Shown here piece by piece: positions 57,172 through 64,000 of a stretch of 64,000 bases of DNA. Made by a program: the position numbers and the translations under genes. The first letter of the stretch is position 1. Every line of letters starts with the position of its first letter. A model generated the notes under the pieces. The model did not search any database and had not been told where the DNA came from. It saw nothing but the letters and a program-made list of their open reading frames with translations. Location of the stretch: assembly GCA_947453885.1 (NCBI GenBank), contig CANGIF010000001.1, positions 62,001 through 126,000 of the forward strand, written 5' to 3'. Source of the DNA: Flavobacteriaceae bacterium. Lineage in GTDB: Bacteria; Bacteroidota; Bacteroidia; Flavobacteriales; Flavobacteriaceae.

Positions 57172-58539
57172 ATGAAAAAAACAATTATAATCTACTTTTT
57201 GCTTTTTACTCCAATGGTATTTAGTCAATCTCAAGATGAAATAATGATATCCAAAATATACAAAAATTCGTTGACAAAATCGAGCTGTTACAATTGGTTA
57301 GATACTTTGTCCAATAAAATTGGATCACGATTATCAGGTTCAAAAGGAGCAGAAAATGCGGTTATATATTCCAAATTGGCATTAGAGCATCTAGGTTTAG
57401 ATACAGTTTTTCTTCAAGAAGTTAACGTTCCAAAATGGGTTAGAGGTGAAAAAGAATCAGCTTATTTTGAAATAAATAACAAAAAATTAAAAGTAGATAT
57501 CTGTGCTTTAGGAGGTTCAATTTCAACTTCTAAAGCAGGTTTAATTGGAAATGTAATTGAAGTAAAAAGCATAAAAGAGATTGCGATATTAGCTGAAAAA
57601 ATAAAAGGGAAAATTGTTTTTTTTAATCGACCTATGGAACCAGAAAATATTGAAACATTTGATTCATATTCAAATTGTGTTGACCAACGATATGCTGGTA
57701 CTGTTGAAGCTGCTAAATATGGTGCAATTGCAACAATTGTTCGATCAATGAATTTAAGACTTGACGATTTTCCCCATACTGGAGCCATGAGTTACGGCAC
57801 TTTGGAATCTAAAAACTACATACCAGCTGCAGCAATTAGTACAAATAGCGCTGATTTATTAAGCAAAAGTTTGTTAAAAAATCCAAATTTGAAATTTTTC
57901 ATGAAACAATCCTGTCAAAATATGGGAGAAGTTGTTTCGTATAATGTTGTTGGGGAAATTAAAGGATTAGAATTTCCTGAAAAAATTATTTTGATAGGTG
58001 GTCATTTGGATTCTTGGGATTTAGCAGATGGTTCGCATGACGATGGAGCAGGAGTTGTACAAAGTATGGGAATTTTGGAGATTTTTAAAAAAATAAAGTA
58101 TAAACCTAAAAATACTATTAGAGTAGTTTTGTTTATGAATGAAGAAAATGGTGGAAAAGGAGGTAAAAAGTATGCTGAAATTTCTAGAGTAAATAATTTA
58201 AATCATATTGTAGCAATTGAAAGTGATTCAGGAGGATTTTCACCAAGGGGATTTTCATTTGAAATTGACGATATAGCTTTTAAAAAAGTACTAGACTGGA
58301 AACCACTTTTTGAACCCTATTTAATTCATAGTTTTACTAAAGGACATAGTGGATCTGACATTCAACCTTTGACGGGAACAAAAATTATAAAAGCAGGTTT
58401 ACGACCTGATTCGCAACGTTATTTTGATTACCATCATGCCGCCAATGATCGATTTGAAGCTGTAAATAAAAGAGAATTAGAATTAGGAATGGCAGCAATG
58501 ACTAGCTTGGTTTATTTATTTGACAATTTTAAATATTAA
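57172..58539 (+). CDS. M28 family zinc aminopeptidase, secreted
   Basis: A 455-residue exported peptidase. The signal peptide (IIIYFLLFTPMVFSQ) precedes a PA-like inserted domain (about 120-240) and the M28 catalytic core. Metal ligands are visible in GGHLDSWDLADGSHDDGAG (His and Asp), FMNEENGGKGG (catalytic Glu pair), AIESDSGGF (Asp) and YHHAANDRF (His). It is probably periplasmic or outer-membrane, cleaving N-terminal residues from peptides. Its stop overlaps the convergent exonuclease-like gene by 4 bp. Confidence 0.9.
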   Translation: MKKTIIIYFLLFTPMVFSQSQDEIMISKIYKNSLTKSSCYNWLDTLSNKIGSRLSGSKGAENAVIYSKLALEHLGLDTVFLQEVNVPKWVRGEKESAYFEINNKKLKVDICALGGSISTSKAGLIGNVIEVKSIKEIAILAEKIKGKIVFFNRPMEPENIETFDSYSNCVDQRYAGTVEAAKYGAIATIVRSMNLRLDDFPHTGAMSYGTLESKNYIPAAAISTNSADLLSKSLLKNPNLKFFMKQSCQNMGEVVSYNVVGEIKGLEFPEKIILIGGHLDSWDLADGSHDDGAGVVQSMGILEIFKKIKYKPKNTIRVVLFMNEENGGKGGKKYAEISRVNNLNHIVAIESDSGGFSPRGFSFEIDDIAFKKVLDWKPLFEPYLIHSFTKGHSGSDIQPLTGTKIIKAGLRPDSQRYFDYHHAANDRFEAVNKRELELGMAAMTSLVYLFDNFKY

Positions 58540-59129
58540 AGTTTTAATTTAGCTTTAAACTTTAAAAATAGCAAGGCTATTGAAAAAGCATCTTCAAATG
58601 GAGATTCAAATTCATTTTGTTGTATTTTATTGATTTTAAATAATTTATCAAGAGAAAAGGACTTGTCTGTAATTTCATGTATTTTTTTGTACATTACTTC
58701 AACATCAAAAGCTTCATTTTTAATTCGACCGCAATTTATTTTGTCTAAAGATTGATTAATCATTTCAATAGTAGCATTTATGTGATAACCAACTAAAACT
58801 GCATTTCCAATATAATCTATAAATTGTTGAATTGCTATTTGTTCCGAAGTTTTATTTTTACTTTTATGGACAATATATTCATTGACTAAACCATTATCAT
58901 GAATGTATTTGTATTGCATAATTACAACATCAAATGCATCATTTACGACTATTGAATTGTTTTCTACTCCAATTGCTCCAATTGATAAAACAATATCCTT
59001 TTCAGAATTTTCGCCAGAAGATTCTAGTTTTAGAGCAACATATCTATTCGATTTTTTTTCAAATTTCAACAAATAGCGCTTCCAAAAATCAGGATAATCT
59101 TTATTGATGTTTTTTAACCATTCAAGCAT
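58536..59129 (-). CDS. DnaQ-like exonuclease-fold protein with lost catalytic residues
   Basis: A 197-residue protein that aligns with DEDDh 3'-5' exonucleases by its strand-1 region YVALKLESSGEN, the GYHINAT region and the C-terminal FEDAFSIALLFLK. Key residues differ: the first Asp of Exo I is Lys34 (Glu36 kept), the Exo II Asp is Thr120, and the Exo III His is Glu175 (Asp180 kept). The two-metal centre is therefore incomplete, and nuclease activity is doubtful. It is encoded 3 bp after a CBS/DUF294 gene, a pairing in which an active exonuclease is usually expected, so it may act as a regulatory or binding subunit. Confidence 0.7.
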   Translation of the reverse strand: MLEWLKNINKDYPDFWKRYLLKFEKKSNRYVALKLESSGENSEKDIVLSIGAIGVENNSIVVNDAFDVVIMQYKYIHDNGLVNEYIVHKSKNKTSEQIAIQQFIDYIGNAVLVGYHINATIEMINQSLDKINCGRIKNEAFDVEVMYKKIHEITDKSFSLDKLFKINKIQQNEFESPFEDAFSIALLFLKFKAKLKL

Positions 59130-59132
59130 AAA

Positions 59133-61040
59133 TTAAGAAAAATGTGTTAGTTGGAATTTATCTTTAATTACTTCTTCTAAATCTTTCATAGGAAGTAATG
59201 CGTTTTTAATTCTTTCTTTATCCGATTTAGAAACGGTTTCAAGATTTATATATTGACCTGAACTATCGTTGTTTACACCCTCTACAACACGAAATTTTGA
59301 AAGTAATAAAAAGGCTTCTGCACAATTTCTATATAGTTCAGCAAACTTTGGTTCAACAATAGCTAATTGTTTAAATCTCAAATATGTATTATTAATTCCT
59401 TTTAAATTATGACTTAATGCTAATAGTCTTGCTGCATCAATTAATGGCATTAATGATTTAGATTTAATGTCAAATTTATTTTTAAATTCACCATCTTCTT
59501 CAACATTGAATTTTTTGAAAAAATTTAATGGAGCAGGGTGTTTTAAAGCTTCATTTCCTAAATAATCATACAATAATGAATTTGATTTTTTAGTTTTAAA
59601 AATTTCATCTGAAATAGCCTCTTCAAGTAATATATCTCCAAAAATGTAATCATAATCGAAAAAGATACTACTAATTTCTGATGATTTATCTCCTGGATTT
59701 GTAATCCAAATTAAATATTGTTTTTTCCAATCTGAAAGTGACTTACACCATAAAATAGAACTGCCCATGTGACCAAAAGGACAAGCTTCAAAACCTACCT
59801 TTTCCAAAGTTGTTGTTACACGTTTCGCTAGTTTCAAAAAATAATCTTTTACATCTCTATATTTTTCAGGCAAAACATCTTCAAAAACTAAAAAACTATC
59901 TTGATCTGTATATAAAACTTGCTCTTTTCTACCTTGACTTCCAATGCTTAACCAACAAAAACGAACAGGAGGGGAGCCTAAATCTAAAATTGCAAGTTCA
60001 ATTGCTCTTCGAATGATAGCAAATGTAATTTCACCAGAAATCATATTAATGTGTGCTAATGAAATGTTTTTTGAAATTGAATTTTGCACTAATTCAGACA
60101 ACTTTTCTCTTACTATCTTCAAATCTTTTGCGGAATTAGATCTTTTAATTCTTTTGATTAATACACCGGGGTTATTAGCTTGTGCAACAACAAGATCATG
60201 TTCCGATATTATTCCTTTAATAATCGAATTATTAGTACCGTCATCTGTCACACATAAATGTGTTACATTGTGCTTTAACATGATGAGTTGGGCTTCTGCC
60301 AAGGATAAGTTTTCTGGTACAGTTATCACGGGAAAAGACATTATTTTGTCGATTGTAGTTTCAATAGAAAAACGTCCAGTTGCGATTTTTGATCTAAAAT
60401 CCTTATCGGTTACTATTCCAATGGGTTTGTTGTTACTAGATATGATTACATTATCCATGATATTTTCAGTCATAATTTTAGCAACATTTTGAATTGTTTG
60501 ACTTGCTTGAACTGAAATTGGATTTTTGGAATATTCAAATGTTTGAAAATACTGAATGTCTGTTTGATTGTCAGTATAGTTAACTGAATCTGTTATATTA
60601 TTTTTGGCATTATCTTTTGATGAAGTGGAAGTTGAAGCAAAGCTTTCTAATAAAAAATCTAGAACTTCTGTATTTTTTGCAAGTAAAGGTTTAAATATTT
60701 GTATTGGAATTGCATAAATAATACTGTCTTCACGTGCTGTTGCAGTCATCATGTAATTATTTCTTGCAAAAAAAGGCCGTAATCCAAAAACATCACCAAT
60801 ATGACATTTATTTAAAAGAGTTTCTTCAGCATCTGAAATAATGGACAAATTAATAGTTCCTGAAGCTACTACATAAAAAAATTGGTGTAAAATATCGTTA
60901 ACTTTAAATAGAGTTTTATTTTTTTCTAATGAAATAACACGAATACTTGAAGCTATTTCAATTAATTCCTGATCTGTTAATGTATTAAAAGGTTGACTTT
61001 CTTTCAAAAAATCAGCTATTCGTTCAATAATAACATTCAT
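59133..61040 (-). CDS. cNMP-binding / CBS / DUF294 nucleotidyltransferase-like protein
   Basis: A 635-residue multidomain signalling protein. A cyclic nucleotide-binding-like domain is at about 10-145 (IEIASSIRVISLEKNKTLFKV, LHQFFYVVASGTIN). Two CBS domains follow at about 175-305 (NIMDNVIISSNNKPIGIVTDKD, AEAQLIMLKHNVTHLCVTDD). A nucleotidyltransferase-like DUF294 core has GSQGRKEQVLYTDQDSFLVF, with the metal-binding Asp pair, and the C-terminal DUF294_C helical region closes it. It resembles GlnD-type regulators that sense nucleotides. It lies directly upstream of the DnaQ-like gene, so the two probably act together; the target is unknown. Confidence 0.85.
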   Translation of the reverse strand: MNVIIERIADFLKESQPFNTLTDQELIEIASSIRVISLEKNKTLFKVNDILHQFFYVVASGTINLSIISDAEETLLNKCHIGDVFGLRPFFARNNYMMTATAREDSIIYAIPIQIFKPLLAKNTEVLDFLLESFASTSTSSKDNAKNNITDSVNYTDNQTDIQYFQTFEYSKNPISVQASQTIQNVAKIMTENIMDNVIISSNNKPIGIVTDKDFRSKIATGRFSIETTIDKIMSFPVITVPENLSLAEAQLIMLKHNVTHLCVTDDGTNNSIIKGIISEHDLVVAQANNPGVLIKRIKRSNSAKDLKIVREKLSELVQNSISKNISLAHINMISGEITFAIIRRAIELAILDLGSPPVRFCWLSIGSQGRKEQVLYTDQDSFLVFEDVLPEKYRDVKDYFLKLAKRVTTTLEKVGFEACPFGHMGSSILWCKSLSDWKKQYLIWITNPGDKSSEISSIFFDYDYIFGDILLEEAISDEIFKTKKSNSLLYDYLGNEALKHPAPLNFFKKFNVEEDGEFKNKFDIKSKSLMPLIDAARLLALSHNLKGINNTYLRFKQLAIVEPKFAELYRNCAEAFLLLSKFRVVEGVNNDSSGQYINLETVSKSDKERIKNALLPMKDLEEVIKDKFQLTHFS

Positions 61041-61200
61041 AGTTTCGTTTGATTAATATGTTCTGTAAAATTAGATTTATTTTGGTAATTTAACAATTTT
61101 CAAATCTAATTTATTACATTTAGCAAGCATAAAAAGTGACATTTTACTTTTTCTATTTTACATAATATAAATTATAGTGATAAATTTAAAGTAGAAATTA

Positions 61201-62736
61201 TTAATCTTCACTCATGATTTTTTCACGGTATTTTTTACCTATTAAAAGTACTAATTTCAATTTATAATCTTCTACAAGCCATTCTCTATAGTTTTTACTA
61301 CATTGACTTAAACAATATGAAAATCTTTTCACTCTACATTCAATATCAGGTAAAAGTTCTTTAGCTAGTGATTTTGCTTCTTGTAAAGTGTTAGTGTTGT
61401 CTACGCACATTGCTGCATGTTGTTCAATAGAATTTTCAAGAACAACTTTAGAACGTAAATTTTTAGAAATCACAATTTTATGTTCTAATTCAACATCAAA
61501 TATAATATTTTCAGATTTACTAAACTTGAGTCGTAATTCATTCGGCATTACATACTTAAAATGCAATTCAATTTCAGAATCATCACGTAAATTTTCTAAA
61601 TAAAATTCAGGTGATTTAAAAATGTGCTGCCAATTAACGGGTTCATTCCAAAGTCCAAATCGTGCAGCATTATTCCCTAAATCAATAACTGTAAAAGAAT
61701 CTTTATTTGGAAGTTTTCTTGATCCTCTACCAATCATTTGAAAATATAGTGTCAACGATTTTGTAGCTCTATTCAAAATAATAGTTTCAACTGTTGGCTC
61801 ATCAAATCCAGTGGTTAAAATTCCAACAGAAGTTAAAATGGCATCCGGTGTTTTTTTAAACCAATGTAGAATTTCTTTTCGTTCTTCTGAATTATGGGTA
61901 TTATCTAAATGTTTTATAGGGTAACCTGCTTCTTTAAATGTTTCGTATACATATAACGAAGTATTTATTCCATTATTAAAAATTAGCGTTTTCTTTCCTA
62001 ATGATTTTTCAGTATATGAATGCAGTAATTTCTCTTGCATTATCATATTTGTATAAAGTTCATCTGAGGATTTTACAGTATAATCTCCGTTAATGCCTAC
62101 TTTTAAAGTAGTTAGTCCAACATCGTAACTGTATGTAGTTGCTTTTGCTAAAAAACCTTGGTCTATAAGTGATTGAATTGTATCTCCAACAATTAATTCA
62201 TTATAGTTTTCATACATTGGTAATCCTATATTGGAACTTAAGGGGGTTGCAGTAACTCCTAAAATAAATGAATTTTCAAATAAACTTAAAAGTTTCCTAA
62301 ACGAGTTATAATGTGCCTCGTCTATTATTACAAGTCCAACATTATCAATCAATAACTTTTCGTCATTTAATCTGTTTTTTAATGTTTCTACCATAGCAAC
62401 AAAACAAGAATATTCATGTTGATCAGGTAACTCTTTTATTTTACTGTTTACTATTTTGTTTTTTACTCCAAATGTTTTTAACATTTTGGAAGTTTGTTTA
62501 CATAATTCAATTCGATGCGTTAAAACAACTACTTTTTTATCGTGTTTTTCTATGTAACGTCTAACTATTTCAGAAAAAATAACCGTTTTCCCCCCTCCTG
62601 TTGGTAATTGATATAGTAAATGATGATTATGAGGTGCATTGTCTATGCGTTCAAATATCGCATCTATATCGCCTTGCTGATAGTCATAAAGTTCCTTTTT
62701 TTCCTCAATTTCGTAATCAGAATCTAGTTGATACAT
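61201..62736 (-). CDS. DEAD/DEAH-box helicase, RadD/ResIII-like
   Basis: A 511-residue superfamily 2 helicase starting at ATG 62736, preferred to an upstream frame at 62778. Walker A is QLPTGGGKTVIFS, motif II is VIIDEAHYNSF (DEAH), motif III VTATPLSSN, and the C-terminal motif VI is YFQMIGRGSRKLPNK. The N-terminal DYQQGDIDAIFERI is typical of the ResIII/RadD group, which remodels DNA or RNA. No restriction or methylase partner is adjacent, so I do not call it a restriction subunit. The Cys cluster near the C-terminus (SYCLSQCSKN) could bind zinc. Confidence 0.85.
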   Translation of the reverse strand: MYQLDSDYEIEEKKELYDYQQGDIDAIFERIDNAPHNHHLLYQLPTGGGKTVIFSEIVRRYIEKHDKKVVVLTHRIELCKQTSKMLKTFGVKNKIVNSKIKELPDQHEYSCFVAMVETLKNRLNDEKLLIDNVGLVIIDEAHYNSFRKLLSLFENSFILGVTATPLSSNIGLPMYENYNELIVGDTIQSLIDQGFLAKATTYSYDVGLTTLKVGINGDYTVKSSDELYTNMIMQEKLLHSYTEKSLGKKTLIFNNGINTSLYVYETFKEAGYPIKHLDNTHNSEERKEILHWFKKTPDAILTSVGILTTGFDEPTVETIILNRATKSLTLYFQMIGRGSRKLPNKDSFTVIDLGNNAARFGLWNEPVNWQHIFKSPEFYLENLRDDSEIELHFKYVMPNELRLKFSKSENIIFDVELEHKIVISKNLRSKVVLENSIEQHAAMCVDNTNTLQEAKSLAKELLPDIECRVKRFSYCLSQCSKNYREWLVEDYKLKLVLLIGKKYREKIMSED

Positions 62737-62817
62737 ATCATTTTTAATAATTTGCAAAAATACAACTAAAAAAACCAATTATATGAATAAATCAATTTTA
62801 AATAAATCTTAAAAAAA

Positions 62818-63336
62818 TTATTCTAAATCGCATTTTTCTATTATTATTTTAAATTGTTCAACGTTTTTCCAATTCTGTTTTTTTATATTTATAAAAATAT
62901 CTAAAACTCTGGATTTAAATTCATTTAGTAAGTTTTTTTCTATCATTAAATAAATAACTTGTTCAAAAGATTTCAGCATGCTTTTGTAAAATTGTTCTTG
63001 CACAATTGGTTTTTGAGACGAACTTAAATGGGCAATTTCTAAATTATAAAGCATTACATCTACAACACAAAAATCATCAACTCCTAATATCAAAAAATTT
63101 TTAATTAATTTTTGAGCAACAGATCTGCGCATTTTTACTTTTTTACCTTTTACTGCAATATATTCACAGTATATTTTAGATTTGGCCTCATGAACTAATT
63201 TTGTTTCATTGGGATTAAATACAAAATCATAATATTTTTTAACATCTAAAAATTTGTCATAAAGCTCTAAAAGTTGCTCTTCTAAAGAATCTTTATTAAG
63301 AGTGTTTAAATATTTTTTAAGATCTCTTTTGCTCAT
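62818..63336 (-). CDS. DUF6155 family protein
   Basis: A 172-residue helical protein matching the DUF6155 pattern: KRDLKKYLNTLNKDSLEEQLLELYDKF at the N-terminus, then YYDFVFNPNETKLVHEAK. No enzyme motif, signal peptide or membrane segment is visible. The function is unknown. It is 81 bp upstream of the helicase on the same strand and divergent from the secreted esterase. Confidence 0.72.
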   Translation of the reverse strand: MSKRDLKKYLNTLNKDSLEEQLLELYDKFLDVKKYYDFVFNPNETKLVHEAKSKIYCEYIAVKGKKVKMRRSVAQKLIKNFLILGVDDFCVVDVMLYNLEIAHLSSSQKPIVQEQFYKSMLKSFEQVIYLMIEKNLLNEFKSRVLDIFINIKKQNWKNVEQFKIIIEKCDLE

Positions 63337-63394
63337 TTTAAAATTTGATATACAATTGAATTAAAATATTCAATAATTATACTTCAAAAATACT

Positions 63395-63402
63395 TAAGTT
63401 TG
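63395..63402 (+). promoter_or_regulatory. Candidate -7 element of the esterase gene
   Basis: TAAGTTTG matches TAnnTTTG exactly. It is 18 bp before the esterase ATG and abuts a palindrome (63402-63414). No clear -33 element is visible. Confidence 0.35.
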
Positions 63403-63414
63403 TTGTTAAACAAC
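63402..63414. repeat. Small palindrome at the esterase promoter
   Basis: GTTGTT-A-AACAAC, a perfect 6-bp palindrome around one base, overlaps the predicted transcription start of the esterase gene. It could be an operator for a dimeric regulator, or chance in AT-rich DNA. Confidence 0.35.
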
Positions 63415-63420
63415 TTTAAA

Positions 63421-64000
63421 ATGAAGAAACTATTTTATTTATTCGTATTATTAAATTCATTGGCATATTGTCAAATTACTATCCAAATAAATAATTTACC
63501 TATTTCAACACCTCTAAATTCTACCATTTACATAGCTGGGACAATGAATAATTGGAGTCCTAATGACTTAAATTACATCATGCAACCAATTAATAACTAT
63601 TGGCAAATTAGTATACCTGAAGGTATTGGAAGTTTAGAGTTTAAATTTACTAGAGGCTCATGGTCAAGTGTTGAAGGAAATAGTTTGGGTACTTACCTAC
63701 CAAATCGTACGGTAACTTTTACAGGAGTTCCTCAAGTAATTAATCTCAATATTCTTTCTTGGGAGGATATTAGCGGTAGCAGTAATCAAAGTACAGCTGC
63801 ATCAAATGTTCAAATATTAAATTCTCAATTTTTCATGCCACAATTAGACAGATATAGAAGAATTTGGCTTTATTTACCCCCAGATTATAACACAACAACT
63901 AAACATTATCCTGTCTTGTACATGCAAGATGGACAAAATTTATTTGATAATGCAACTTCTTATGCTGGCGAATGGCAAGTAGATGAAACACTAAATTCTT
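63421..64000 (+). CDS. Secreted esterase with N-terminal glycogen-binding-like domain (partial)
   Basis: The start of a gene that runs off the window; 193 codons are visible with no stop. A signal peptide (LFYLFVLLNSLAYCQ) precedes an isoamylase/AMPK-beta-type carbohydrate-binding segment (YIAGTMNNWSPND, EFKFTRGSWSSVEG; about residues 20-105). A putative esterase/IroE-like hydrolase domain then begins near 135 (RIWLYLPPDYNTTTKHYPVLYMQDGQNLF). It is probably exported, perhaps with a later T9SS tail, which cannot be seen. The catalytic Ser, Asp and His lie beyond the edge. Confidence 0.85.
   Translation, partial: MKKLFYLFVLLNSLAYCQITIQINNLPISTPLNSTIYIAGTMNNWSPNDLNYIMQPINNYWQISIPEGIGSLEFKFTRGSWSSVEGNSLGTYLPNRTVTFTGVPQVINLNILSWEDISGSSNQSTAASNVQILNSQFFMPQLDRYRRIWLYLPPDYNTTTKHYPVLYMQDGQNLFDNATSYAGEWQVDETLNS

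Noticed and set aside
61201..62736. Helicase as the R subunit of a restriction system
   Set aside because: No methylase, specificity or nuclease gene is adjacent, and motifs match RadD-like helicases as well.

Overview
The window comes from a low-GC (about 30% by eye) member of the Bacteroidota, most likely the family Flavobacteriaceae and Flavobacterium or a close relative. The signs are a type IX secretion (gliding-motility type) C-terminal sorting domain, Bacteroidota-type promoters (TTTG then TAnnTTTG), the dnaA / LMW-phosphatase / tetrapyrrole-methylase-like gene order, DUF294 and DUF6155 genes, and very AT-rich spacers. I saw no rRNA, tRNA or CRISPR array.

Region 1 (1-16951) is part of a surface-polysaccharide (O-antigen type) locus on the + strand. 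It starts with a polysaccharide deacetylase and two glycosyltransferases. A compact acyl-building cassette follows: ACP, ketoreductase-like SDR, left-handed beta-helix acyltransferase, two adjacent KAS III (FabH-like) proteins, second ACP, second SDR, AMP-forming acyl ligase and metallo-beta-lactamase-fold hydrolase. One KAS III has the full Cys-His-Asn triad. Its neighbour lacks all three residues and so resembles a chain-length-factor-like partner. After one antisense gene for a T9SS cargo protein come a FemAB/GNAT-like acyltransferase, an FdtB-like sugar aminotransferase, a glycosyltransferase and a Wzx flippase. I infer that the cassette makes a short, probably hydroxylated acyl chain on ACP, which is then attached to an amino sugar of the glycan. 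This is the most interesting system in the window.

Region 2 (16952-31375) is housekeeping: mtaB; a biotin-dependent acyl-CoA carboxylase operon (BCCP, biotin carboxylase, PccB-like carboxyltransferase); a minus-strand dnaA operon; a YbgC-like thioesterase; alaS; an M23 peptidase; a MerR regulator; and a LemA-TPM-TPM operon.

Region 3 (31376-33102) holds no intact gene. A decayed minus-strand transposase with several stops and at least one frameshift fills much of it.

Region 4 (33103-64000) is again mostly chromosomal core: aminotransferase, aspartyl protease with PDZ, YihY, folP, DUF1599, DoxX/TlpA thiol proteins, tpiA, a GT4 glycosyltransferase, dapD, DUF421, a methyltransferase, a RimK-protease fusion, clpC, gyrA, a TPR protein, recG, purC, an M28 peptidase, a DnaQ-like protein that has lost catalytic residues next to a CBS/DUF294 protein, a RadD-like helicase and DUF6155. 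A secreted esterase with an N-terminal glycogen-binding-like domain runs off the right edge. Hairpin terminators or long inverted repeats separate several convergent genes.
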